This document shows, one piece after another, positions 48,952 to 60,291 of a DNA stretch of 64,000 nucleotides. The stretch comes from Bugula neritina (taxonomy: Eukaryota > Bryozoa > Gymnolaemata > Cheilostomatida > Bugulidae). The position numbers and the translations under genes were made by a program. Within the stretch, counting starts at the first letter, position 1, and each line of letters starts with the position of its first letter. The stretch spans positions 13,028,642 to 13,092,641 of the forward strand of contig OZ037770.1 in NCBI GenBank assembly GCA_964035545.1. Direction: 5' to 3'. The notes beneath the pieces are model-generated. The model was not told the origin of the DNA. It saw only the letters and a program-made list of their open reading frames with translations, and made no database searches.

Positions 48952-50906
48952 ATGTTGCGTAAAATTGCAAGTCACTTCATTTTGGTTTGTGTGTTCCTGA
49001 TATTTCTGAGCCAGGAAGGAAAATGTAATGTAGGCGGTTTAGAGTCTGCAAAGATATTGGATAACAGATTGGCAGAATTAGTGTTTAAAGTAAGTTAAAG
49101 ACACAGCAAGGCTTTATTGAATGTGTTTAAAGTGCAAAACTTTGTGAAATGTTATACAGGAATAATTTGACTCAAACATTTCCTTTAACATTAATTGACT
49201 TTACAAAATTCACTAAAAATTGACTCTCAATATAGGCTATATAAGTTTATTATACAATGTGAATGATTTATTCCACATTTTGAAATATTGTTTTATTAAT
49301 TCCTATTTATAATAAATAATATATTAATTTGTATATAAAATTAGGCACAACATTATACATATACATTTTGGATAATATATTATATAAAAATAGCAGCTTG
49401 TAACACCATGCATTATAATAGTGTACTTGTAAAGCATCATTACATAATATTATGTTATACTGTATATAGGTAATAGAATGTTAGGAGTAAGCTGCATGCA
49501 GGTAGTGCTCAGGTGTAGATATACTCAGACTAAAACATAATTATTATCTGTTAGTATGTCTGTGTCTATACTCCAATGCTTGCTGTAACATTATGCAGCT
49601 GTTTGCTATATAGCCATGTTTTCATTTATAGTTTAGAGATGAGTTTGAGAGAATGGCAGGGACGCCCTTCAATTACTATGTTCCCGTTTCTTATAGAATT
49701 CAGATTGTTGCAGGATCAAATAATTTTGTTAAGGTAAGTAGGAAGTGATTCTTGAGTTACATAAATAAATGATTGATTTATTGTTTTTAAATAATGAAAG
49801 ATGACTCAACAAAATTAAAGCTATACAGGTGAGCTATAGCGCTTACCTATTTTATAGAATCTTTCACTACATAAGATTTTTCTGATCTTCAACAACTATA
49901 TAAGTGTATATAACTATATATATATATATCAGAGCGCTTTTGTATATATATCAAGTTAATCAATTATTAAAGTGCATCGTTTTATATAGACATAACATAT
50001 CTGCAAACCCAATTATTTATTTCATTTAAAAAATTTTGGAGACTGTGTGCACATCTATCTGTATAACCACTTTATAACTTGGTCCTTTGCATGTAACCAC
50101 CGGAATAGTTGTATGCCTTCTGTCCAAACTCTTTCTTGGCTATAGCTATAGGGTGCTGTCTCTATCTCACAAAGTAGTTAGTATACTTAATGAAGGGTAA
50201 ATGGATGTAGGACACAGATGCAGGCCACAACTCTATGTTTGTCTATTGCCAACAGTATATTTTCTAAGTTAGACTTAGACTTGAGCTAACATTCGTACTT
50301 AGACTCATACTCGTACTGTAATCTATAACCATAAAAATTACAAAAACCTTGTTAACTTAACATTAATTACATAGCTGACAAAACATTTAGTTAATGAAGT
50401 TAAAAACAAAATATAATATAATACTTGATACTTACAATTATTTTGACAATTAAGTATAGATTGCCTGCATCTTTAGCAGGAGGAAAACTGAGCTACACTG
50501 ATTCATCGACCAAAAACTGTCAGTAAATAGCTATCGCGAAAGCTTTCACAAATAGCTTTCGTTACACAATGTTTTTTGGAAAGCTGCCAAAAAGCTACTG
50601 CAACAGAGACCTCTAAACACGCTCAAATTATTTTAGTATTATATGAAATAGTATTAGATGTTGGATGTTTGTCCGCTAATTTTAATAGTTCTAGCCATAT
50701 ATAATGGACAGTTTAAAATGATTATTAGTGTTATTACCTAACCCTGTATATAGGCATATTTTTATTTTGTTTTGCAGATACGAGTGTTTTATTCGGATTA
50801 CATCCACGCAAAGATTTATCTACCACTTCCTCAGAGTAATGAATTACCCAGGGCTATTGGTATACAGATAAACAAAAGTTTAGGTGATGTCATTGAACCT
50901 TTCTAA
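48952..50906 (+). CDS. Secreted stefin-like cystatin, tandem paralogue
   Basis: Coding exons 48952-49089, 49632-49733 and 50778-50906 give 122 residues. Exons 2 and 3 have exactly the lengths (102 and 129 nt) of those in the upstream stefin gene, and intron phases match, so the two arose by tandem duplication. Residues 1-24 form a signal peptide (MLRK, then a hydrophobic stretch ILVCVFLIFLS, then QEGKC). The mature protein begins near CNVGG, which keeps the inhibitory glycine pair. QIVAG at 69-73 is the central loop, and LPLPQSN the second hairpin. It has only one cysteine after the signal, so it lacks the paired disulfides of type-2 cystatins: it is a secreted protein on a stefin fold. A CCAAT motif lies at 48883-48887. 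The likely substrates are extracellular or lysosomal cathepsins (inference). Confidence 0.88.
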
Positions 50907-51089
50907 GTTGCTCTATGCTTCTTCGGTTATCCTTCCTGTATGCTTACCAGTATATAAATAGAAAGACACGTCTCAATTTTTAGTTTAAGATATGCATTAG
51001 TTTAGCTGTAATGAAATTTTAATTGATCGTGAAGGTGTATAAGCAGCTTGGAAGTTAAACTAACATTTATTCTAATATTGTTTCGCAGG

Positions 51090-51095
51090 AATAAA
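51090..51095 (+). terminator. Secreted stefin polyadenylation signal
   Basis: AATAAA about 185 bp after the stop codon. A convergent signal for the next gene lies at 51624-51629. Confidence 0.5.
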
Positions 51096-51623
51096 ATAAC
51101 AAGGTATATTTTGTCTATTTTAATAACATATAGCGATTCTATTGAATGTAGTGAAGATCTACAGCAAACAATATTATAGTTCAGCTGAGACATACTTTAT
51201 TCATATTGAAACTTAGCTAATAGTATGTTTTGCAAGATATCATTGAGAAGATAACTCCTTCCAATTAGACACTGCCTCTGGTTTATACTAGCTAGCTGGT
51301 GACAAAGTGAAGTTTCAGGAGCACATATTTCCATTGAATCTCCGGTTTATATTGCCAGTTATTTTCAAGGTCAATGAAATGAATAATTATAGATTATCTT
51401 CCTAAGTGTGGCTGTCCACAATATCCTTCAACTGTCTCACAAATCTATAGTGAAGCATGAATGCAGCAGTCTTTAAACGGCCATAATTCTACAGCCATAG
51501 ATTTTATCGATCACATTGATTTGACATTACGTATAAATTCTGCAAGGTCAGTTATAAATGCAGGGAATTTAACATTTAAACGGAGTATGGTAGCATAGTT
51601 GAATGTTATATAACTGAATATAT

Positions 51624-51629
51624 TTTATT
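51624..51629 (-). terminator. Galactosyltransferase polyadenylation signal
   Basis: TTTATT on the plus strand (AATAAA on the minus) about 275 bp after the galactosyltransferase stop. Confidence 0.45.
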
Positions 51630-51903
51630 TTTGACTGTTTAGATGCTCTATCCATGCATAAAATACACTAAAGCAAATGAAGTACAATAATTATTAGTAA
51701 ATAAATTATTAAAACCTTCTGGTAGTAAGAAAATAATTTGTTGGAAGAAACAAACTTAGAAGACTTCAAAATAAGAATTTTACAAATTTATGTACAAATA
51801 ATTTTACTGCAAGTTGATTGCATAAGATTCGCTATAACTTGCTTTCACATATAAATTGTACAAATACTCTTTAAAAAAACTGACAAAATAACAAGCTGCG
51901 TGT

Positions 51904-54433
51904 TTAAAATAGATAAAACCAGAAAAACCATAGCCAGCCTTCAGTGGGAATATCAAGAGATGGGGGGTCAGGTATGTCCCCCGCCTCGATGGTTATATTT
52001 GTGTAGAGTTTATGCTTTGTTATAGACAATACTTTAGCCTTAGTGATGGACATGTTGTTTAACCCGTCGATTTTCCACCAGTGCCGCCACTGGAGAAAGT
52101 ACGTATAGCCATGCTCAGACCGGCCTGACTTTATATGTCGCACCATCTTATATCTCCCGACATGATAAGGGGGACGCGTGCGTAGCAACCCTGTAAGTTA
52201 AAGGAAACATATTCAGAAACAAAGCTACGCTTCAAAATTTCCCCTACATATCCCAAGGAGTTCCAGCTTAGAACTATTATAGGAGTCGTATCACACTGTT
52301 TCCAGTCTTCAGTTTTCTCACAAGTTTGCAATCCTACTGGCCAATTGTTTTAATGAAATGAGTTTTTGACAATTGTTAAGTAAATGTTTCCGAAGCTTAG
52401 AATAAAATTTGCTAGTGGTAAGCTGACAATAAATTTTCCATTCCCATTGGCCAAAACTTTATTCTCTAAGCAACTGGTAGATTCTTACCATCCTTTCTCG
52501 GAAACCAGAATAACAGAATTTCAATATAAAGACTAACAAAATAGTCCTGAATTCAAAACTTTTTAATATCTAACACGAGTAGCAGGGAATAAACGAAAGA
52601 CACATCTACCTGCGCCCGCATTTACCTGCGCCAATAGTTCTGGCCGACATATCATCATCCTCGTTGCCCCAGCCGACAAACCTGTTGCCGAAGCCGTTGA
52701 CGAGCTGATAGTTCTGAGTGCTGAGAGCCGTGACCCCGCCGAATATTTTGTTGTACATGGGGTGGTATCTCTGCTCATCTATTGCAGACGCCAAGTGTCT
52801 GGCGTGGGAGTCGCAGACGTAGACGTTCTTGTCTGTTTCCGGTATCAAGTCAACGTCCTTTGTAATATGCATTAGATAGATATAGTATACAGTGCAGTGT
52901 TGGATATAGGTAGATAGATAAATATATATATTATTGCAATACTGGAGAACCTTTAGCATAAATGGCACACCCACAGTTACCACAGTCACACCCACACTCA
53001 CAGTTACCATAGTCACACTCACAGTTACCACAGTCACACTCACAGTTACCATAGTTACAGCCACAGTTACCACAGTCACACGTACAGTTACCACAGTCAC
53101 ACGTACAGTTACCACAGTCACACGTACAGTTACCACAGTCACACATACAGTTACCACAGTCACACTTACAGTTACCATAGTCACACCCACAGTTACCACA
53201 GTCACACGTACAGTTACCACAGTCACACTTACAGTTACCACAGTCACACTTACAGTTACCACAGTCACACGTACAGTTACCACAGTAACAAGTACAGTTA
53301 CCACAGTCACACTTACAGTTACCACAGTCACACCTACAGTTACCACAGTCACACGTACAGTTACCATAGTCACACTGAAAACAGCCCATGTGTAGCAGCA
53401 GAAACAACAACCAGAGGTAACTTCCTTTAGTACTGAATATACAGATGTCTTTCTTATACGCAGGTGTTGGGCCAATAGCAAAATACTAACAGCCGGAATA
53501 AATCACAAACATTCCATTTTTCTTAAATTGAATGTGGCAAGCAAATAGTAGAAGAATCAATATAAGTTACTATCAAATCAAGCTGGTGACCAACCTACTG
53601 CAGTTTGAAATCTGGGTCAACTCTAGCCTCATTTACAAGAATCAATATAAGGGCAGGTGAAACTGCATTCTAATTATTCAAACTGAAATGATTATTTGAT
53701 AATGTGAGCGCAGTAAAGAAGAAATTTGAATGAAAGACTATGTTCTAGGCCAGAAAATTGCAAAGGTTTTTCAAAATTTTCAACCCATCCCAAACTAAAG
53801 TTCATAAACAATTGAAGAACTTAAGCTATCAAATTATCTCCATTACTGTACTCGAACATCATTAGAAAGATGTGGATAAATACTAACTAAACTAACTGAA
53901 ATGGTTAGAAATAGTACCTGCATTATAACACAGTCAAACTGCTGCATCTTCATAGCCTCAAGAAAAGCAATATTGAAGAGTCGGCCCTTGGCAAACCCCC
54001 CATCTCCGGCCTGCACGGCCAGTATGATCTGGTAGGCTATCTTCTGCGTCTTGAGCATGGTGTGGAGACGGTTGAGCAGGACTCGAAGGTGGTAATCCCG
54101 ATCTCGATACGGGATAATAATCATGACCTTCTGCCAAGACTTGCAGTCTGACGGCTGCCATTTGCCCCCCATTTCCACGTGGGGGTTGTTTCTGGCAGCG
54201 TCTTCCATTGTTAAAGAGTGACTTAGATTTATAGGCACCGTCTTGAGTTCAGAGTATTTTAGTCGGCAGCGTTGAGTCTCGTTTGAAATTATAAAATAGT
54301 TGGAGTCTTCAAATATAAAGTCGGGCTCGGACTGAACGCACCCCGAGCCATAACTGAACATGGAATAAAGAAGTACACTAAAGTATGTGAATATAAGAAG
54401 TTTGAGAAAAGTTTTTGGTGTGAAGTTAGCCAT
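51904..54433 (-). CDS. Beta-1,4-galactosyltransferase family (GT7) enzyme
   Basis: Coding exons in transcript order 54433-53918, 52857-52626, 52190-51904 sum to 1035 nt, 344 residues. GT7 enzymes are type II Golgi proteins that add Gal or GalNAc from UDP-sugar to terminal GlcNAc. Seen: a membrane anchor at about 10-27 (LKLLIFTYFSVLLYSMF), IIIPYRDRDYHL at 105-116, the DVDL metal/donor motif at 173-176, FGGVTALSTQNYQLVNGFGN at 211-230 and GWGNEDDDMSAR at 234-245. The last exon keeps PPYHVGRYKMVRH and the family end block with DGLNNMSITKAKVL and LYTNITIE. The usual FNRA...NVG motif is altered (LFNIAFLEAM), so donor or acceptor specificity may differ. Exon 2 has two donors 16 bp apart (GTAAAT and GTAGAT); only the first keeps frame. 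Which subfamily member it is cannot be said. Intron 1 carries a 21-bp minisatellite and a MITE. Confidence 0.9.
52960..53385. repeat. 21-bp minisatellite, about 20 units
   Basis: Unit ACAGTTACCACAGTCACACG plus T, with variants in the last bases (CTC, CCC, TAC) and ACCATAG. It lies in intron 1 of the galactosyltransferase gene, about 100 bp before exon 2. Open frames in three registers across it (Val-Thr or Cys-Asp-Cys-Gly repeats) are artefacts, and one runs on into real exon 2. Confidence 0.95.
53709..53852. mobile_element. Short inverted-repeat element, family C, copy 2
   Basis: CGCAGTAAAGAAGAAATTTG, TATGTTCTAG, CAACCCATCCCAAACTAAAG, GAAGAACTTAAGCTATC and the end ATCTCCATTACTG follow the same order as the copy at 28808-28965. 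It lies in the galactosyltransferase intron 1, about 65 bp after exon 1. Confidence 0.6.
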
Positions 54434-54599
54434 AGCTTGTTGTCACTTTGACAATGGTTGCTTGAAATTCAGTTGTAAGGTTTAGTTAATAGTCAAGTCA
54501 TGTGCTTGGATAAGGTCTGCATCTCATCACAAGTGGAAATGTGACATTCTCTATCTACAACATACACCGAATCTCACAATAATAATATGAATACTAAAA

Positions 54600-54960
54600 T
54601 TTAATTCAATCACAAAGTCTAACTCAAAGTGAAAATCAAAATGATAAAAATTACTAAGCCTTTACCTAGTAGTAGTACTAGTAAACAGTTACTAGTAGCA
54701 ATAGTAGTGCTAGTAGCACAAGCAGTAGTGGTGCTAGTACTAGTACTAGTAGTACTAGTAGTAGTGATAAGTGTCGGTCATAGTAGTAGTAGTACTAGTA
54801 GTAGTTGCATTAGTATTAGCAGTAGTAGCACTAGTAGTAGTAGTTAACAATATAAATAAGTCAATATGAATAAGTATAATTATAAGTATAAGTATAACAT
54901 TAACAATATGAATACAGAATATCAATATAAATATTAACAATAATTATAATAATAATATCA
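54600..54960. repeat. AGTAGTACTAGT-type simple-sequence DNA
   Basis: Mixed AGT/ACT/AGC trinucleotides with many ACTAGT and AGTACT palindromes, passing into AATATGAATAAGTATAA units. It lies upstream of the galactosyltransferase start codon and resembles the block at 58700-58990. Confidence 0.85.
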
Positions 54961-56168
54961 TATGAATAACATAGAAAGTAGAGTGATTTAGAACACGAGT
55001 ATATCACATATTATGAACAAAACTTACAAAAGTTGATAGAAAATAACATCATTTATATTTTCTTGTAGTCATAATGACTACGATATTAAGCATAAATCCA
55101 ACATTAACAATAAGAATAACATACTTACTAATGTTCAAGTTGCTGTCCTAGACCTAATTATTTGGAAATGGAACCGATAGTGAATGTCGACCTTGACCAA
55201 ACATAGACACGGTTCCTTTGCAATTGGGTGTATACCAAAGAGTTGGTGTGCAACAGAGCACAGTCTTATGGTTATACCTATAGGCGATTACAGTTGCATG
55301 TTAGTTAATCGGTTTCCGGTTTAAACTAATTCGCAACTAACAGATCAACTGACTAATCCTAATGATAACACATTCATGAAACAAGGGAACAAGAATGCCA
55401 TATGATTGTTTGATTGTGTTTTGAAAACTCCTTTTTTAAATATCTTTTATTTTCTATGATGTAGTCATGTAGAATAAGAATTTATTGCTAGCGTACAACT
55501 ACAAGACAATGTCATTGTTATTCTTATTGTAACGCCAACACCAACTGTTGAGTGGTAATGTCATTGTATTGTTTAGTTAAAGGATAACCATTAGTAAATC
55601 CCAAGCTATTAATCATCGCATATTATAGTGTTAATGCACACAAGATCTTCATTTTAAAACTGATAACTAGAAATGCTAGAGTCTCTCCATTTAACTGATG
55701 ATACTTGCTATTTTGGAAGCGAGTGAAAATGATTGCTTATAATATAATATTAAAATTTTAGCCTATTCACATGGGGATTGGTCAAGATAAGGAACTAACT
55801 AGGTATTACAATTTTTTTTTACAAATGTCATTATGTGTCCCAGCAAAAGATGTGGGCAAGAAAAAAAGGTTGCCTGGTTTTGTTACAAATGAAGTAATAT
55901 TATGTTGAGTGGAAAACTGCCATTTATTGTTAAAAAGCTGTTTAAATAGTTGGAAAAAAATGAACTGTAAACCATACAGAAATTCATAAAAGAGTAAAAG
56001 ATATATAAAAATTATATATGTTATATCTATACAAATATGGCTTTAGTAACAAAAGCATCCAAAAAGAACAAAGTAATTAATGAAGTTTAAAACATATAGT
56101 AATTAAGCATGGTCTATATAGGCTATATATGTGAAATGTCATCCACAAATGATGGAAAGCAGTTGGAA
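54961..56168. other. Intergenic DNA between two minus-strand genes
   Basis: No exon is recognised. It should hold the galactosyltransferase promoter on its left and the 3' UTR of the lectin-like gene on its right. A minus-strand AATAAA (plus TTTATT, 55923-55928) lies about 240 bp after that gene's stop. Confidence 0.45.
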
Positions 56169-58091
56169 TTATGGGGCATCACAAACATACTCAAGTTGTT
56201 CGTCACAGCTCACAGATACAATTCCTGCAAACATGTATTCAGTCATGTGAGGTGGCAATGATTTCATATTGTCTAGACGGAGCTCTATGCTAAAGCGTTT
56301 TTTAACCTCTATTGATAGCTCTTGCAATGGACGAAACCACCAGGCTCCACAGAATTGGTCATGTGATAGCATGTATTCTGCAAAGAGTAGTACATATGCT
56401 TTTCAAGTTTGAAGCATACACAACAAAAGATGAATTGAGATTTTTGAAGCCAACATATTTTGCTGACCCACCAGTTTGTAGTTGAATGTTAGCAAAATCA
56501 GTGGTGATGGCAATATGAAAAGATTTGGGCAATTGAAACATGTAGTATAAATATATTGTTTTTTTTTTATTTAGCAGCAAAAAAAAATATCATAACATGA
56601 ATCTTATAAAACCATTTTAAGTGCTTTACTTATATCCTTTAGGTGCAGTACGTAGTGGGAAAATTGAGAAAGCCCAAGTTCTTTAAATTTCTCTATAGAT
56701 TTTAGTTTGGGGTCTGGGTTGAAGTTCTTGCAAAAGTATAACTTCTTTTGCTACCTTTCTAATCCAGAACACAAGCTTTTCTCAATTTCTCCATTACTGC
56801 ACCTACCTCACTATATAAGTAACTATGCCAACTGAAGTTAAAGAATTAAACTTACTAGCTTCTTGGACATGCAGGTCTGTTTGGACACTCCAATACTCTT
56901 TACAGCTTTCACCGGTACAAAGTAACTCCTTTGTCACTGGCTTTCCATTGCTCCATTGCTAAAGATAGATATATACACTTGACTACACTTATAATGTACT
57001 CTTATATCTATGGTTTTGCCAACAAACTACACTTAGATAATGAGAGATAATATTACTAATTCTTAAAATAATCTCTAGCATTCCAGTATAACTCACTGAC
57101 TATAATAACATCTTGTATAATAATATGTATACAGAAACGCTCACCCATTGAGCAGCCTTGTAGTGCAATTTCCTTTCATCCTTCAGTTCAACCGTTGGTA
57201 TGTCTAGGGTAGCCCCGATAAAATACGGCCCCTGATCAGCCAAGTAATCTGTTAATAGCAGTAAATTTTATTTTATTTTATATTGCAGTCAAATTTATAA
57301 GATAACACTTGTGCAAAGACTGCCAAGTTTTTATTGCAGCACCTAGTCAAACTGCACTCTACCAAGAGAATGTGTTGGGTTGTTGCTGCTTTCACATTTG
57401 TGCTAGCTTTTCCTAATTTAAGCTGCTTACGCATACTTTTTAATATAAATTTATTCTATTGCATTTAACCACAACAATTTTAGATTTTCTAAATACAGCT
57501 CATTTTCAATTAGTATCAGTAATGCATTATTAATACCTGCAAAGTACTTACTAAACACGTCGACATGCTTGTTCAACTTATGCTCATGCTTCGCGTAGAA
57601 GTGAAAGTCGAGGAGCATACTAACTATTTTGTCGGGGCTATCGAGCACAGACGGCTTGCCAGATGGACATGGCTGTGCCTGAAACTGGTAGCGTCCAGGT
57701 CTCTCAACAGACATACCCACTGCATGTTAAAGTGATACAGTTACAAATATGCAAATAACAACTTTCTTGAAATAACCCAACTGGTGAACTATATCAGACA
57801 ACTTTGACACAACTAGTAACACCTGATATAATGCTGGCAGCCAGTCAGTGTTGTAACATTTTCAATTAATGACTGCATTTTCAAAGCTTATAATTTCTTG
57901 AAAGCGTTCAAAGTTTGTATGCCAAATAAAGACCCATACATGCAATTTTTATTTATTATGTCATTCATAATTTATTATAAAAATTATAAATATATTAATT
58001 TTTTATTACTAATATGAAAATTCTTACTAGCTCACTTACCATTAATCAAACAGGACATGAGTAATCCAAAGAAATATACCGTCAATTCCAT
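56169..58091 (-). CDS. Secreted C-type-lectin-like protein, divergent
   Basis: Coding exons in transcript order 58091-58040, 57719-57552, 57248-57145, 56958-56856, 56377-56169 sum to 636 nt, closing in frame at 211 residues. Residues 1-18 are a signal peptide (MELTVYFFGLLMSCLIN). The block GPYFIGATLD, followed by AAQW and QWSNGKPV, resembles the WIG...W-W-SDG-PV core of C-type lectin-like domains. The end VSCDEQLEYVCDAP resembles their final paired cysteines. The N-terminal part and the segment between (a long insertion with CTGESCKEYW and a helix-rich region) are unusual, and the calcium-binding EPN/QPD and WND motifs are absent, so sugar binding cannot be predicted. An acceptor (TTTTTCAG) lies 16 bp before the ATG, with a 5' UTR exon near 59.1 kb. 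Gene structure is well supported; the family call is moderate. Confidence 0.7.
56641..56804. mobile_element. Short inverted-repeat element, family C, best-preserved copy
   Basis: Ends AGGTGCAGTA and TACTGCACCT are exact inverses. The inner arms (GGGAAAATTGAGAAAGC and GCTTTTCTCAATTTCTCC) extend the pairing. It is 164 bp, has no coding capacity, and lies in intron 4 of the lectin-like gene. Its interior aligns in inverted orientation with the copies at 28808-28965 and 53709-53852. Confidence 0.75.
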
Positions 58092-58259
58092 TGCGTAGCT
58101 CAAAAAACTGAAAAAGACATTTTGAAACATAATAAGTATAACTATAAGCCAGAGCAATGTTCTTGTTGCAATGAGAATAAAATTCAATTAAAATGCAACT
58201 GTTAAATAAATTATATTTTGGATATGCTTTACATAAACTTTAGGTAAGACAATGTAAAT

Positions 58260-58990
58260 AATTACTATAACTGTTTAAACTACTATATCTATCAGTATAA
58301 CTATCACTATGAGTATGACTATGACTACTTTAACTGGTAATCAAAGGCTTGTGACATGGAATCGCGGTAGAGACTGCAGTATTTACCATGAGTATGAGCA
58401 TAAGGATAATCATAAAAATGACTTATAAATAAGTATACCTTTGAAGACATAGAATACTTGGAAACATTCAAGGTGAAGGTTATAGAAGTGCCTCATTTGT
58501 TTCACAGTGTGGGCTAAAGGTTGGTAATTGTGTTAATATTTTTTTAGTACAGCTACCTTATCCTGATTTTCATGCTGAGTATAACTATAACAGTTATACT
58601 ATAAGGATGCTTCAATTAATATTATTACAACATATAAAGATTAATAAGTATAATAACTTTAAGTTTAGGCCTTAGAGTAAGACTAACTCTAACTCTAAGA
58701 GTTAGAGTAAGTGAAAATCAAAATAGTAATACTAATAGTAATAGTAATAGTAATAGTAATACCAATAGTAATTTTAATACTGTAACGCAGTTACATTAAT
58801 AGTAATAGTTACTATTACTATTAATGTAACTGCGTTACAGTATTAGAATTACTATTAATATTATTGTAATAGTAATACTTACACTAATAGTAATACTATT
58901 AGCAATACTACTAGTAGTAGTACTATTAGTATTACTACTACTACTACTACTAGATTTACTTTTAAGTTTTAGAATAAGTATTAGTGTAAC
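58260..58990. repeat. Simple-sequence DNA with a 93-bp palindrome, in a 5' UTR intron
   Basis: Units such as AATAGT, CTATGA and TAACTC fill much of this stretch. At 58764-58809 and 58811-58856 two 46-base arms are reverse complements with about one mismatch around a single central base. The arms include the non-repetitive core CTGTAACGCAGTTACATTAA. The region lies in the intron between the predicted 5' UTR exon and the first coding exon of the lectin-like gene. Confidence 0.9.
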
Positions 58991-59098
58991 CATAACGATA
59001 ATTCTATTTTCTATTACTATTAATATTACATCTGAGATCAAATTATCTATTAATAATTTTAGTTATAAAGCTGAACAAAACTTAGACTGTAAACTTAC

Positions 59099-59150
59099 TT
59101 TCTAGTACTTCAAAAATTCTGCTTCGTGGTCGGTTCAAATGGCGATGCTT
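59099..59150 (-). other. Predicted 5' UTR exon of the lectin-like gene
   Basis: A strong donor (AGAAA, then GTAAGT) at 59098 follows a stretch lying about 30 bp downstream of a TATA box. The matching acceptor is at 58108-58110, 16 bp before the coding ATG. The start position is estimated from TATA spacing. Confidence 0.5.
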
Positions 59151-59170
59151 GCCTTCAATTCAGTCTGCTA

Positions 59171-59183
59171 CACGTGTTTTATA
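59171..59183 (-). promoter_or_regulatory. TATA box with adjacent E-box
   Basis: On the minus strand TATAAAA (59183-59177) is followed at once by CACGTG (59176-59171). A CCAAT-box sequence (plus-strand CCAAT at 59199-59203) lies about 20 bp upstream. Together with the donor at 59098 this forms a convincing core promoter for the lectin-like gene. Confidence 0.5.
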
Positions 59184-59203
59184 AATATCAATACGCGACC
59201 AAT

Positions 59204-60177
59204 TTTCTGTAGTGCTGTAAATGTTATGGCTCCGATATTTATGAGAGAGTGTTGAACAGAAACTCTATACTTGAAAACACGTCATTGGCCCAATTACATC
59301 AGCATAGCTCGAAAGTTTACCGAAGTCAGATGTAAGAGAATGTAACTCCTAAGTATGATTGATGACCATATAACAAGACAGCTGTGTCGCTAGTGATTTA
59401 ATTTGAGTATGATGATTTATGTGGTTCGTAGAATTTTGTCATCATACTGATACTTTCATGAATATAAAATACTAACAAAATGATTAATATCTTCATTAAA
59501 TACTAATGAGTAATTTACCATGTACCATAATCGTTAATATTACCCAATAAGAAAGCCAAAAATGAGTTGTTATATTATATCCTTATTGCCTCTAGCACTT
59601 GATTTTTTCGTAAAAATTCAGTTTGATGGATTGTGTTGCTAGAAAGGTAATGAGAAAAAATATCTACTTTACTCTTTTCAAAAAGTAAGACGTCATTTGC
59701 CTGACTGATCTTAATTTGTGTATGTGCAAAGAAAATTCTAAATATTCGTATATACATGTAATCAACATGATAACTGGACGAAAGTTACTTTCTTGTAGTA
59801 TATATTATATTATATATTATGCATACTCAGAGCATTCAATCCAATGTACTCCCATCGCATCTCATCCAAATGCATCTTCCTCTCACTACATGTGCTAATA
59901 TAATATAATGCATGCGATAATTGCACAATTCTGAGTTGTCCCATCTTGTACATTTGCAACTTTCTAGTGATTACCAAGAGCGAAGTGAATTGTCAACAGC
60001 TAATGTTTAATACAACCAGCAAACTTAATAAATATTGAAACCCTGTAACTGCATGCAGAATCTATAAATTTAAATGCTTCATACAGCTAAGCGAAATATT
60101 GAATTTCGATCATACAATTTTTTAACAGAGTAGCCGGTTTGTTTTTTATGCAATGCACGACAATAGTTTAAATACTG
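59204..60177. other. AT-rich intergenic DNA
   Basis: No exon, RNA gene or transposon recognised; short TA-rich runs occur around 59795-59815. Confidence 0.5.
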
Positions 60178-60291
60178 TTTTATTAAATTTCATTTAAGAA
60201 AAAAACATATATAACAGTAAGCTAATAACATGCAGCTAAATATGTTTTTTTGCAAATTTCAAAGCATATCATAGTAAAGAATTGACATCAA

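Noticed and set aside
52600-52626. Alternative donor for galactosyltransferase exon 2 (GTAGAT)
   Set aside because: It adds 16 bases and shifts the frame relative to exon 3, whereas the GTAAAT donor keeps the family sequence.
52606-53481. 291-codon minus-strand frame and a Cys-Asp-Cys-Gly repeat frame
   Set aside because: They are the 21-bp minisatellite read through into galactosyltransferase exon 2; splice sites separate the two.
54629-54940. Serine- and threonine-rich small frames
   Set aside because: They come from AGT/ACT simple-sequence DNA.
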